From positions 63,022,460-63,086,459 of the forward strand of contig NC_088678.1 of assembly GCF_950023065.1 (NCBI RefSeq): DNA of 64,000 nt, in the 5' to 3' direction. The DNA comes from Planococcus citri. Taxonomy: Eukaryota; Arthropoda; Insecta; Hemiptera; Pseudococcidae. The notes under the pieces were generated by a model. It saw only the letters and a list, made by a program, of their open reading frames with translations. It was not told the DNA's origin and did not search any database. Position numbers and translations under genes: made by a program. This document shows, in pieces, positions 33,381-46,500 of the stretch (position 1 is its first letter; each line of letters begins with the position of its first letter).

Positions 33381-35530
33381 GAAATGAACGATTTTAGCTT
33401 TTGGGCTTCTCAGAATAAGAGTCACCCTAATCCCCCTCCCCCATTGTAGCTTCGTAAAGTAGTTTTTGAATATTCAGCTTCTTCGACCCAAAAACCAAAA
33501 AAAAAAAATACTACTAAACAAACATCAGAGGATAGTTTTGATCTCATAAGACCTCTTTGAAAAGATTTATGCTCATCAAAGGTTTTAAAAACAGCAAAAA
33601 TTCGCCTAATTCGACAACCTTTCCAACTTGAAAATTCCTTGCTCGAACGTGCGTCTTCGAACACGTGATAAAATACTCGAACAAATTCAGCTCGAACCTA
33701 TTTCACCCAGTCGATTAAAATTTTCCATTTAAAAAACTCTTGGCAAAATATCACAAAAATTAAATTCTCACAATGGAAATTTTTCGCATAAACTTTACGC
33801 AATCGAGTAATTAGATAGGGAATTGGTAAGCAAGTACTTCGCATTTGTTGCGGCGTCAGATTTACACAAATATAGCTTAATATCGTGTACAAGGACACCA
33901 CATAGAATGCCTATAGGGAAATTAAAAAGGTGGTGAAAAATTTCTCAAAGGTAATTACATCAATCGATGGCGTGCTGGCGTCATCGAGTCAATTAAAAAG
34001 ATAGATTATCATTTTATTCCAGAAAAAGATATCTATAAATAATAACAGATCGCATCTATTAAGGCATTTTTTTCTTCCATATCCTTTCCTTTCCACTGCA
34101 TTTTAAAACCTTGCATACCCATACAAAGAGTTAGGTACGTACAGCAAACAAATGCTAGTCAGCTGCCTAATACCGGTTGGTTAAAAAGTAACCTTTATCT
34201 ACTAACAAGTAATAGAGAGGCGAAACAGCCTACGTATATCAGCTGGTTCGGTTCCAGCTTTGGATCTATAATAACAACACTGGCATTGGCATGGCGCTAC
34301 AGTTCGATATCCTATTCATTTCATATGCATCACAAAACCCATACATTTTAAATACCGAAACCAACGCATTTATTATAAATACGCTATATCTGGTAATCGC
34401 CTGTCCACATCACATGCTGCCCGAGTCAGCCAAGAGCTACACATAGGTGAAATATACACAAATTAAAAATCACACGGTTTATCAACGACGATGAATGCGT
34501 ACCTATAGAAATGTAGAGGAGAAAAAAAAACCTGTTGAATGTAGGTACGAGTAAATATGTAAGACGAGTTGAAAATAAGAAAAAAAAATTTCAATCCTAC
34601 GTACATTTCACGAAGATAAGACAACTACTTAATATGGAGGCAGCAGGAAATATGATAAACGCTTGACAGTATTATGTGCCGCAAATTCTCCGCATTTTTC
34701 CTCCTTTCTTTTGTCATTTTTTTTACACGATTGGGTTTATGGTTTCGTAATTTTTAAAAATAAAATTGAAAATTGAAAGAAAATGAAATTCATCACGATA
34801 CGACGACGATTAGCAGTACCTAGACCTACTCGAGTTTATGTTCGTGATTAAAAATACTTATTCGTCGCAATCAGAATTCATAAAAAATTCTTGAGCTGTA
34901 AGTACGAGTAATTTTTTCAATAAATGTCTCGTTTTCTAGTCACATTCGTATTGATTTTTGTTTGTTTGTTTTTTTTTACGAGAAAAGATGACAAGAAAAG
35001 GGGAATTAATGGAAAAAATTTTCAAAAATTAATTTTTCGAAGTTTTGCAACGTGAAGGGAGTTTTTTTTGCCTATTCGCAGTTGGATGGTCACATTTACC
35101 AACATGAGTTGAATTTTAATGAGACGTTTATTTATCAAAAAAAAAAATTTTTTAGGGGGAAAGAAAGTCTAGATCTCAATAGGACATAATAATTTTTCAA
35201 ATTTTCTTCAGAAGAAACCATGATTGTAAAAATTTCAATTCAAATTGGCAAAATGGGTACTACCAAAAAGATAAAATTTCTACTGTATTTTCCAACAACA
35301 AAAAAAAAATAGATCATCTCTTCGTTAACTTACAAATATGATGAATAAAAAAATAATTTGGCTAAAAAAAACAAAAAAAAAAGAAAACATTTCAAATATT
35401 TCAATTGTGTGTGGGGGAGGGGGGAAGGTGGTTAAAAATCTATTCAAGTTGAAATATTTCCATTTCCATTTTTTTCAGGTCAAATTTTTCATATTATAAA
35501 GAAAAAAAAAACAAGAAAAATTGAAAAATA
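33381..35530. other. Unique DNA, no supported gene
   Basis: Moderately complex to about 34.9 kb, then A/T-rich with A-runs. No repeat structure or recognisable ORF. Confidence 0.35.
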
Positions 35531-35539
35531 TTCAAAATT

Positions 35540-36060
35540 ATCCGAGAAAAAAATTAAAAATGGAAAATTTCAAAGTTTGATGGAAAAACATGAAAACAAA
35601 CAAGACCCTTTTCGAATTTTGGCAAGAAAAGGAGCACTTTCTGGCAATTTTGGCAAAAACGCAGGACATTTGAAGGTACCTAAATTTTTTCGAATATTGA
35701 AATGGATGACGAAGGATCAAAATTTATCCAAGACAAGATTTTTTGGGTTCAAATTATTTCACTACCCCCCCCCCCCCAAAAAAAACTAGAAACAATGAGA
35801 AAGCTTCCAAAATTTACAATAAATAAATGGAAAATTTTACAGTGTGATTTTGATAAAGTAAACATGAAAAAACTGTGGATTTTCTGACAAGTGACAATTC
35901 TGGCAAAATTTTACGAGTTTAGAAAAAAGCAGGACAAAAGTACAATGAGTGACAGTGTAAAAAAAAATAAAATCTGTAAAAATTGAAAATTGAAATTTTT
36001 TTGTGTTTTTAAAATAAGGCACGAAAGCGATAAACACGAAAAAATTGACAATTTTAAAGC
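35540..36060. repeat. Diverged relative of the 55-kb long-period array
   Basis: Words such as AAATTTCAAAGTTTGATGGAAAAA, AATTTTGGCAA and GCAGGACA match units at 55075-56090. A C-run (35766-35777) splits it. Single diverged copy. Confidence 0.4.
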
Positions 36061-39000
36061 TTTCTCGAATAGAAAAAAATTCGTTTCATTTTTTCTTCGT
36101 GGTTATTTCGAAATTGAACTAAATTGGAGAGTATAAAGTGGAGTGGAAAATGGTCGATTTTTGAGCAGAAATTTTTCAATTCAACATTTCAAAAACTTAA
36201 ATGCAAAATGTTTGAAAGTTTGAAGGAATATAAGAAAAAAAACAACAGAAAAACACATATCATAGAACTACGTATCCGGTTATGATCTTCAACTTTCGAA
36301 AAAAAAAGCATGACTCATTCGATCACTTTCGTCTCATTGCATAATAATTATTTTCTCAAAGGGGAAAAAATGAGGTTGAGCGAAACAAACATCCAAAAAT
36401 TCTTAGCAATACATAAATAAATATTATCGTTTTTTTACTAGAAAATTCAGAGTTCAAATCCTTATCATCAATTAATATCTCACGTCAGAAAACCGAGAAA
36501 GTTTTCATTCCCTACTATTTCATTAAATTGAATACGAATTTTTTTACTTTGAATCATACTTGATAAATTCTTCGAAAATGCTCTTCGCGTAGATATTAAT
36601 CAAATAATCACATCATTATTGCACAACCACACCACTAAAAACCTATTTTTACATTTTTCTTCCATTTTCTTTCCAATTTTAATATTCTAAGAAAATTTTC
36701 GACTATAAACGACATGAAATATTTTCAAAGAAAAAAAAATACCCAATTGCCATTTCTTGAAAAAAATTCATCGTTACTCAATAGAAAAAAAATTCCACGT
36801 GACATCAAATCCCAGTCTTTCAGCTTCAATTTTCGTTGAAAGGCAGAATTACGATGAGATCTTCCGCAAAAAATGTCTCCAGAATGAGTAACTAATACAA
36901 CTAAGTACATAATTTCTTACCATTAACTAATCAAGTACTTCTTTGAATAGAATTTAATTAGGTACCTACACGAAATTCGAAGCCAAAATCCACACTTTGA
37001 TATTTTGTCACCCATTCAAAATATGCAATGTGCATGGAGTCAATTCCCTCAAATCAATATATCTACACCTACGTGATCAACATACGAAAAAAATTACATC
37101 CACAAAATATTTAGACAGTCATCCCAATGAAGATTCATTGCTCACAATTCGCGAAAGTCAACCAGCATTCTACGAATAATTATTCCAAAAAAAGACGTAC
37201 ATTGACATTCCATTCGTTCGGCAATCCCATAAAAGGGTACATTTTATCTACTAACTTTGTAACGTGTATGTATTAATTTCAGGTTAATTTTTTTCTGAGT
37301 CATCGCGAAACTCATACCGCAGCCATTTTCTTTTTTTGACCAAGCTGATAAAACACATCGACTGCTAATCATTCGATCAAACCGCAACCGTGATAAATAT
37401 ATTGCAACATATTTTCTTCCTGTACTCTCCTCCGTCAACAGATATGAATTACAACAACAATAAAATAATTATTTCAGTCTCATCTTCGACCAAAATTTCA
37501 TCCTCAAAAAAATACCTCCAGTCCTCGCCTTGAAAAATGACCCAAAAAATGCTCTATTCGGCACCATCTCTCGAAAGCAAGCGTTGAGCGACGATGAAAA
37601 AAAAACCTGGCGAAATTCATTTATCTTGACTCATCGAGCGCAGGTGCCTTTGAATAGGAAAATAAATACGAGAGGGAAAAAATGACACTAACAACATTCA
37701 CCTTCGTATATCCGCACACTGACTGCTCAATTTATTTCACCGCCGAAGTGAAAAAATTCTCGATTTAGGGTACAGGGGGTAAGATGGAGGTTTTACACAT
37801 ATGACGAGGCATCTCTTTAAACTACAGGCTCGACAAAAGTAGGCTATTCGCAGATGTTGAGGGTTTTCCCATCGTGGCTAATGAATGACGTAGTAAGATC
37901 TAGACCACGAATTGGCTTCTGTGAATTTTTTGTTTGTTTATTTTTCTCCTCGAGATGATCTTTAAGATTGATCGTTTCAAACATCCTGTATTATTTACAT
38001 TTCTCCAACGAGTAAAAAAGATCATCACTTAATTTTCAAACAAAAAAACCCATCGCACCTCTAAAAGGTGTAAAGCTATCGCAGCTGGTAAAATTCATCG
38101 CCAATCCAATACCAATTTACATTCTCAACGAAATAAAATGTATTACGAATTCGATTTTTTCCCTCCGAATTCCGATTCAAAAACACGAAAAAAATCGATC
38201 GATTATGTACAATGTAAGAACTTTATATCGCATCGAATCCTTAATAAAGCTGGCTTTCAACGCGCGTAAAACCATCATCCTACGAGAACCTCAACTCAAC
38301 CATCGAGTAATTTTTTTGCAAAACGCGTAAAATTTCCCTCGCTTTAATATCGTACAATTTAAATAGAATATATAGCGCGGTAATAAACTTTTTTACGGTT
38401 CGAATCGCGACATAAATTTTTATTTTCGATCGTAAATCAAATTCACGAAAAAAAAATTTTCCTCGTAAATAAATACGATACAGGAGCATTCTGCAAAGCG
38501 CCAAACGAAACACGATAACGTTTGAACGAAAAAATTTTTGTCATGTATCCGACCATATAAGGGACCACCTGCTGCCAATAAAAAAATTACCCTCGCTGTG
38601 CCCCCTTTCCGATTCTCACGTACTCGAGTCATTTAAATTGTTGTTTAGCAACATTGTGAATTGTTTGTGTTCGCGAATTTGATAATACATACGATAATAA
38701 TATTATAATGATTTTCGTGAGTTGGATGAGGATGACTTTTTTCGATTTCGTATTGGGTATCTACATTGTTAGCAACGTTTCTTATTGGGAGGTTGCTTTA
38801 TTTATTGATCAACTTTCCTCTTTTCCTCTCCATATATTCTTGTATCATTTTTTGTATCAGCTAATTCGTTTCGTTCTTGGACAGATTTGTTATTGTAATC
38901 CTTCAGTTTGTACTTTTTAATGCGCTTTGGCATGCGAGACATAAGAAAGGCGGTTTCTCCCACTGGATCCCTTCTTACTTCTACCCTTTCTTTCCCTCTG

Positions 39001-40560
39001 CCATTCCCACGAACGAAAAAATATCAATTTCGAATCCTATGGTATTTTGAGTAATTCGGGCGAGTATTCCGAAGTTTTTCATCAATCAAAATCACCACCG
39101 AATTTTTATTTTCATTAAATTTTTTTAGATTTGTTTTTGTAAACGTCGTAACATCATCAATTTTCATAATTTGACTTTAAAATTTAACAAAAACATGCAT
39201 ATTAAAAAAGAAAAAAATGGGGAGGGAAGAGGAAGGTACAGCCTTTGATGCACTTGACAATTTGGTTAAAGGGGGAAAAAATGGCAAAGCTTGAGAAAAT
39301 TCAAAAAAATGTCAGAATCTATAATTTTGATTTGTATTTGTTCAATAACTATGAAAAATTTTTTCAATTTTCTCAAAAAAATCTCGAGTTTTTTTCAAAT
39401 AAAAAAAAATTACGTTAAATGAACGAAATTGATGTTATTTTGCTTCACATTTTCATTCGTCATGATCCAGAAGGAAAGGAAAGGATAAGAGAAAAACTTT
39501 CGAAATGAATTTTCAAAAAAATTGAACGTGTGTGTGTTTTTTTTCAGAACTAACAACCATTATTTGCACAAATTTTCAATTCCCATATTTCATGGGATTT
39601 CAACAGAACCAAAGCTAAAAAAGAAAAAAAAATTCAAAAATCAATTGTGCTTATTATGTATTTTTTTTCGATTTTCGTTCAACATGAAACTTGAAAAGAA
39701 AATGAAAAAATGAACTTCGTTTCGGAATTATAATTATTTGGAACTTTTTGTGATAATTGAATACAAGCATTTTATGGGAAAGGAGGCTCACAGGGTACTT
39801 CTCAATGAAAATTCCAACTGAATCAAACAATCGAAAAGACTTCCGAGTCTTAGAATTTTGTTCTAATTTCACAGGAGGTTTATAATGATTTTTATGTGAA
39901 TGTGGCAAAAAATTCAAGACAATTCCAGATAATTTTTTCAGTTTTTGCTCGTTTTTTTGATTTTTTTCTTGTTTGAATTTTCTTGGTACGTTCAAAGCAC
40001 GTTTTCAACATGAATAACCGCAGAGAGAACATTTTGTACCCAATTTTTCTCATTTGAATCGTCAAAAATTGAATTAAGGAGCAACAGTTTCGCAAAATAC
40101 GAGTACGTATCTTTTTCAAAATGGCGACAAAATTTGATTGCTGAGCAGCAAATTTTTAAATAGTTTTTTCAAATAATCTCTTGATTTTTTTAATTGCTTC
40201 GAGAGCTACTTCTAACATAACAACATAATTCGAGTAATCAAAGTGGTATATTTAATGTTCAACTGGTTTAGTAATAATTCTTAAAACGCTCAATAGAGAC
40301 CCGCCCCCCTCAAAAAAAAGAAAAAAAAGATTTTAAAAAAATGCTTACAATATTTTTTCAAAAAAATCGTCTCTAAAATTTTTTTAAATACGAAGAAGAT
40401 TTCAAAAATTTAGGGACACCAAAACAAGACAAATAGAAAAAAATCTTCTTCAAAGCCTTTCTTGCTCAATAAAATGTTCAAATTTTCTTTTGGCAAATCA
40501 GGGGGGGGGGATATTTTGGCAACTTGAAAAACGTCTAGAATTATTGATTCATCAATTAAG
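36061..40560. other. Largely unique DNA, no supported gene
   Basis: No transposon ends. The part 37.2-38.95 kb is somewhat richer in CG with short unrecognised frames. The rest is A/T-rich. ORFs at 39654-39995 and 39892-40119 (minus) are Lys/Phe-rich low-complexity frames and probably chance. A G-run lies at 40501-40510. Confidence 0.35.
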
Positions 40561-40569
40561 CAACTAGAG

Positions 40570-41560
40570 CTATACTGTGTACTCAGTTTCTCTGAAAAAT
40601 TGATTTTTTGTGATGGAAAAACTTGAAATTTTTCATCACAAACGATTTGAAATTAAAATTTCCAATTTTAGCTCGCAATATCTCAAACACAAAACCTCTA
40701 AAGAAACAATTATCAAAAAGCACCCAGTGAGATGACAATTTCCATACCGTACAATTTTACTTCCCCTCAAATTTTTCACAAGACCTTCGGATTTTCTCAA
40801 AAATTGAATTTTTTGTGATGAAAAAAATTGCAAAACGTGTCAGATTTTACATCACTAACAATTGCTTAAAATTGAGCTTTCAACTTTGGCTCAAAATATT
40901 CCAAGCACAAAGCATCCTAGAAAAATTGAATCAAATTTTGCTGATGGTCAATTTGATGATCTAACATTTTGTTTCCCATCAAATTTTCTCAAAAATTGAT
41001 TTTTCGGATCAAAACGTTCAAAAGCACCCAATTTTCATCAAAACCATTCAAATAAAATTGATCTTATAATTTTAGCTCAAAATATTTGAAGAATTCAAAA
41101 GCTACAATTTTTTTTCGAAAAGCCTTCGCATTTTTTCAAAAATTGATGTTTGTCATGTAAGGTTGAAAACAATGGAAATTGCCATCAAAAATAGTTCAAC
41201 TAAAATTGATTTTCCAACTTGAGCTCAAAATATCTCAAAAACAGCAAATCAATTTTCGCAGATGAGAAATTTTTTGCTCTACAATTTTGATTCCCTTCAC
41301 TTTATTCACAACACCTTGAGGTTCATTTCTCAAAAATTGAATTTTTGGTGATGGAAAAATTTTAAAAAGATCGAAAATTTTTCAACGATTTGATTGAAAT
41401 TGAAACATTTAACTTCAGCGTGTGAGAAATTTTATGTTTTGAATTTTCGTTTCTCTCAATTCTTTTCATAGAATCACTAGATTTTCACAAAAATTAGAAT
41501 TTTTCAACACAAGTTTTTTTAAAAAATTTTTTGCAGGACCTCTAAAATCTTATGTTTGTG
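40570..41560. repeat. Decaying tandem array of 150-220-bp units
   Basis: GCTCAAAATAT(C/T)TCAA-type words recur at 40671, 40889, 41075 and 41223. AAAAATTGATTTTT(G)TGATG-type words recur before each of them. Spacings fall from 218 to 186 to 148 bases, so copies have lost internal pieces. Other shared words are CAAGACCTTCGGATTTTCTC and ACCCAGT/CAATTTTCATCA. Non-coding. Confidence 0.6.
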
Positions 41561-42357
41561 ATGAAACAATAAAAAAATATAATTTTTCACATTACTAAAA
41601 TTTTCAAATTTTTGAAAAAATTTTGAAAATTTTTATTCGGAAAAACTCAAAATTCTTGTTAAAATTTTTTTATAAAATATTAAAAATTTTCATTAAATGC
41701 GTAGGTAAATTTTATACGTTTTTTCAATCAATTTTATGAAAAATTTTCCTCGTCAATTTTCACAATTTCCATCAAAAGATCACTTAAAAGTTGAGAATTC
41801 GATCAAAAAAATGAAAAATTCATTTAGTTTTGATATTTCACACCAAATGCATCATCTATGATCTAATATCACATAATTCATCCTTCCTCTCCCTTCACTT
41901 CCATTTCTTCCTCTTATTATTACGCAACTTCGTCACATAACCACTAGTAGAAAATTTCACCGCTCTCACAAGGAATAGTTTTACGACTTCTCGACCGCCA
42001 TCAGCACCACCATCACAACAACAACACCAACAACAACAACAATAAAACCCGCAACAACACGTCGTCATTATTATTGCAAATACAACAAATCATCTCGATC
42101 TACACCTTCTCCTCTTGGCTCCTCCAGCATGGCAAATACCTCATCCATCACCTATCATCTCCATTTACGATTCGGACAAACGCACATTACAACACAAGTT
42201 CAACCAAGTAGTAAATAGTAAGTAACAACGTACAACGGTGATCTCGTGATCTTTACAGCGAGAGAGGCAGGGCAAAGCTGGGGCAGGGGGCAGGGTAAGA
42301 AAAAAACCGATACACTACACACGTACGTACGTACGAGTATGTAACTCATTTACATAC
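41561..42357. other. Putative first intron of the minus-strand gene
   Basis: AT-rich to about 41.9 kb, then more complex with CAACAACAACA runs (42020-42042) and an (ACGT)n run at 42321-42334. If the exon at 42358-42733 is real, this is the start of its intron. No downstream exon was recognised. Confidence 0.35.
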
Positions 42358-42733
42358 CAGATTTGCAGAGATACTGGGACAGTAGCAAATCGCCGAAGAA
42401 TCCTTTCGGTACGAAGAAGGCGGCTGATAAAAGAGACAGGTTGGTGTCATCGTCGAACATGAAAGGTCTCCTGAAGAATGGACTAGTGGCCGCAGAAGCC
42501 GGCGGAGTGCTCGGCGATTTCATCGCATTGTGGTCATTGCAGAGTAATGGCGAAAGAGGTGGAGGAGGCGGAGGAGGTATCGTCGATTGAGGTACAACGG
42601 GCGGCGGTATCAGGTTCGAGGGGCTCGTGTAGGGTCCGAAATTGGCCGGATTTCGATCTTTCTCCGGTAACAGGTTCAGGTACCAGGCCAGCTTACTCAG
42701 ACCAGATGAGTCGAATCGATCGACGTTATACAT
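42358..42733 (-). CDS. Probable first coding exon, Pro/Ser-rich protein
   Basis: Read leftwards, ATG at 42733 has GCC before it (purine at -3), and an in-frame stop lies 13 codons upstream, so the start is well defined. The 125-codon frame begins MYNVDRFDSSGLSKLAWYLN. It passes through proline-rich and Ser/Thr/Ala-rich disordered stretches (a run of seven prolines near residue 57), then a hydrophobic segment rich in Phe and Leu around residues 84-120. It meets GTATGT, an excellent donor, after base 42358. GC content is well above the surroundings. Composition suits the disordered N-terminus of a regulatory protein, but I recognise no family. The opposite strand is also open (42547-42870, Glu- and Gly-rich) without matching splice signals, so the minus reading is preferred. 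Confidence 0.45.
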
Positions 42734-43600
42734 GGCTTGGCCGCAGATTGGATCAATACAGCGAGTTGATTATTTTTTCACAGAAAAACTGCACTACACA
42801 AAAGCATCGTTGCTCGATTTGCACCAATGAAAATACCGAATACGCGAACAACACACTCAAAAAACAATAACGATAGAAGAAAAATAACAAGATTAACTTA
42901 TACTAATTAAGAAGGAAAAAAATTAACAAGGTATATCACAGGGATCACAACAAACATCACTTGACAACAACAAAAAAATCACAGCTCGATCATCACACAC
43001 TGATCTGTACGATTAGAGGAAAAAAGCGAGGCGACGAAAATCACATCACAATTTTCGACACAACAACGATCACTTCACAGGAAATTTCATATCGTCGTCG
43101 CAAAGCCATTAGAAATTTTACGACATCCAAGATGAAGAATCGCGAACATGGCGCAAAATATAAAAGTGCCGCGGGAGCAGCGGCAGTCGCGGCAACACTT
43201 GTCGATGCGAATCGAATAAAATCGAACCTTGCGGTTTTCCCAAATCCTGCTCCTTCGTTAATAAAGGAGACAGGCAACACTGCACATGTTATCACACAAC
43301 ATACGTTTCGAAACAAAAACAAAACGAAACGAGGAAATGGGGGGTAAGAAAACGCATACACACCGGAGGAAAATTCGGCGCAATGTCGCGCGAAATGAAA
43401 ACTCGACTCGGGGAAAAATGCACACGAAACGAAGAAAGCTAGTCGAGTCAGCAAACGCAGAACACTTGAGTAGTCTTGGCGATGAGGCGCACCGTTCTTT
43501 AATAGAATGCTCGACGGTCTGTTCGCAGTTCGCGGCGTATAAAACTAAAACGATAACAACGATGAGCCACTAGAAGGGGAACAAACAACCTGGCCGTGGC
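42734..43600. other. CpG-rich 5' region of the minus-strand gene candidate
   Basis: Upstream flank or 5' untranslated region for the exon at 42358-42733. It is CG-richer than the flanks, especially 43075-43560. Overlapping frames on both strands (42961-43347 plus, 43041-43454 minus, 43286-43573 plus) have no domains and are probably a result of the GC content. Confidence 0.4.
43159..43190 (+). promoter_or_regulatory. Candidate core promoter facing right
   Basis: TATAAAAG at 43159 is followed by CGGCAGTCGC, with A at 43185 (26 bases), close to the insect TATA-initiator arrangement. It lies upstream of the minus-strand exon and points away from it, so a divergent promoter is possible. A second TATAAAA is at 43541. 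No recognisable plus-strand exon follows. Confidence 0.25.
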
Positions 43601-45900
43601 CCATGTAACTGTTTATTACGCTTGCTCGTCGAAGTGAAACAGCACTCGATGGTGTACCTTCTTGTCACCAGTGATCGATCATTGGTGCTGAACCAGCCAG
43701 ATGTACCACCATCACCTCCTTCTGTATCCTCCTTCTACGCAGATTTTCCCCGTCGTTCGCGATCTTCGTGATGTCGTAGCAGTCGATTTGCAGAGTATTT
43801 CCAAGACTTTGCGAGTGGAAATTGTCGTCAAGACGGAGGTGAAGAGGAAGGGTGTGGTTTTTTCACGTTTCAAGGGTACGAGGATCTTTTCATTTCGTCG
43901 TAATATTCGTTCGCTGTTGAGATGACCCTTCTTTTGCAATTTGAAGAGAAGAAAATTGGGAATTTTTCTCGATTCGTAGCAGGTCCCTAAATTGGTTTAA
44001 TTTCTCTAGAAAATAACGCGTAATTCAATTTCAACTCGATCGATGCTCACTTACTCGTATATCATTGTCCATTTTCACAAAATAAGCTGGCGCGTCTGAG
44101 CACGAAATTTTCCACGAGACTCCCGTGGGAAACACAACACACCTATCGGAGTCTGTACACACGTTCTTATCAACGAATTTTCCGAGCCAAGAGACATGAT
44201 AACATGAGAAGACGATACTAATTCAGCCTCTGAACGACTGAACGAGAAATTCAATTTCCAACTGATTAGTGATATGAGACAGACAGATCTGTGAACTTTT
44301 TATTTCGTTTTTCATTAAAAGATGGCGAACTAAAAAAATATGAGTTTTAATTGCTACGAATGGTGAAATTTGCATTAGTCACCCTTATCATCAACTTGGA
44401 GAGTCAAATTTACAATGTGAATCATCTCTCGATATTTTCTTTCAGCCCTTGAGAGGATTAATTCTGGTTAGAGTTCTTCATAATGATATGTTGTACAGAC
44501 CCCGAAGGTTGCGTTGAGTTTTCCACGGAAGTGTCGTGGAAAATATTGAGCACTCGGACGAGTTAGACTGAATGTGGAAAAATGGCCAATCTGAGTTGAG
44601 TGAGAGAGCATCGACTCAGCTGAACTAAAATTGTGAGTATTTTCATCACGAAAATAAAATTAATCTGGCGTATGGCGAAAGCAGACTCGAATTCTTGTTA
44701 GAAATTTCATCTAATAGTACTTAGAATCACGTAAAAATTGAAGTTGTGAGAGTTAAAAATTTTTTTCACGAAATACTTAGAATCAAAGCTTGAAATAATC
44801 AAGTTCGCAATTTCCTTCATTTCTGATTCAATCGAAAAGCACTACTCTTGAAATTTCTGATTAGTAGGTACCTGGTACATTGTGAAAAAGCCATCATCTC
44901 TGCCTACATTGTTAAAGATACAAAAAGATTTTTTTACGATCACAACTTCTCCTCATTTCGGAGCTCAAATGAAAGGATTTGAATATATTTTGAGGAATTA
45001 TACAATTTTGTCATAGTTTTCAAGAAATTGGATAGTTTTTTCTATTTTCTTTTTGAAATATTTTTTCAACGTTTTTTTTTTTTCATTATAAGTACGTTTA
45101 AAAATTTTGCCACATGAAATGATTTTCCCAGTGTTGCAATTTCTTTGATTTTTTTTTCGTATCTTCTTTTTAAATATTTTTGATTTTTGATTAATAGAAA
45201 CACGTTGTCAAATGTAATCTTAACTAACCAGATTTTCCGAAATACTGACCCCTCTCCCTTCTCCCTTAGCATATCCATTTTGAGGCAAAAATTGAAGCAC
45301 ATACATCGACATTTTTTGTATTGAATTCTTGAAAAAATCACTTTTTTATAGAAAAATTTCAATAAAAAAGAGATCACATTTTCATTTTTTTCATTTCTTG
45401 GTTTTTTGTTGGTTTGTTTTGAAATATTTTTTCGGGTTTTTGGACATTTTTTTTTGCTTTTTTAATTCTCATTCCCTCTTGGAAGAAACTATAAAATTTC
45501 AATTTTTCAACATTTCATCAAGCACCCAATTTTTTTTATATGGTATATTACCCTTTTTGAAACAAAATTTATTAGCATAGAATGATGAAAAGAAAACGAA
45601 AAATATATATTTTTAGTAGTCGAATGATCACTCTGATTTTGGCTCCTAAACGAATACTTACTCGTACATCAAAGGAAGGGGGTGAAAAATTGGAAAATTC
45701 GAATAAAAGAAGAGTGAAAAAAATTGTTCAGCAATATTTTTTTGGAATTATTCGCAATTTTTTGGTTTTTTTGTTCTGTTTTTTTAAAATCAATTTATTG
45801 AATGAAACACGTCATTCCTTTTTATTCTTTAACCGTTGAAATAATTTTGAATTTTTTGTACGTTTCATTTATCTAAAAAACTGAATAATTTTTTTCTGAT
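43601..45900. other. Unique to AT-rich DNA, no supported gene
   Basis: The stretch 43.6-43.95 kb is complex, with both strands open (43701-43925 plus, 43712-43939 minus), but unrecognised. After 44.3 kb it is A/T-rich. Frames at 45066-45580 are Phe/Lys-rich chance ORFs. Confidence 0.35.
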
Positions 45901-45929
45901 TTTTTAAATTTTGTTTGTTTGTTTGCTTG

Positions 45930-46500
45930 CTTTTTTAACTTGAATATCAGAAAAAAGTATTTTTTTTTTTTGACCATAAAAATGTTTTAAGATCTTTGAG
46001 GTTCTTTTTTGTTTCTGTTTTTTTTTCATTATCAGAAAAATTTTCGTCAATTTTTTCGGGATTTCCGATTTTGTTTGTATTTTTTTTTCAACCAAGTATG
46101 TACATCAGGAAAAACAGTCAAAATTAAGAATCAATTTTTTCCGATTTCTTATGGCAAATTTTTTTTCAATTTTTCACGACTATTACGCCTTTTTTCATGC
46201 TTGGAATTTTATCAAGTTTTTCAAGTCTTCTTTTGTGTTTCTGAATTTTTGGTTTTTTAATTTGTTTGATTTTTTTTTCATTATCAGAAAAAAAGTTCAA
46301 TTCTTTTGAGTTCTCATTTTTGTTTGTTTGTTGTTTTAGCTAAAATATCAGAAACATAAATTGTCTGAATTTTTATTGTTCGATTACTTGTTTTTTTTCA
46401 ATCAATTTCAGAAATATTTTACCTGCTATTTTTTTCGTCTATTCAAGTGTTCAAGTGCACGATATTTTTTTCATTATTAGAAAAATGTTGTCCAAGTGTT
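45930..46500 (+). repeat. T-rich degenerate array with CATTATCAGAAAAA words
   Basis: ATTATCAGAAAAA or close variants recur near 45945, 46029, 46278, 46343, 46402 and 46476, each after a long T-tract and followed by a TTTTGTTTGTTTG-type stretch. Spacing is irregular (60-250 bases). The plus strand is strongly T-biased. Confidence 0.5.

Noticed and set aside
38390..38420. GGTTCGAATC as a tRNA T-arm
   Set aside because: No matching acceptor, D- or anticodon stems at the needed distances. No tRNA was found anywhere in the window by eye.
42547..42870. 107-residue plus-strand ORF opposite the minus exon
   Set aside because: It starts within the complement of a proline-rich codon run, giving Glu/Gly repeats. 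It lacks splice or context support comparable to the minus strand.
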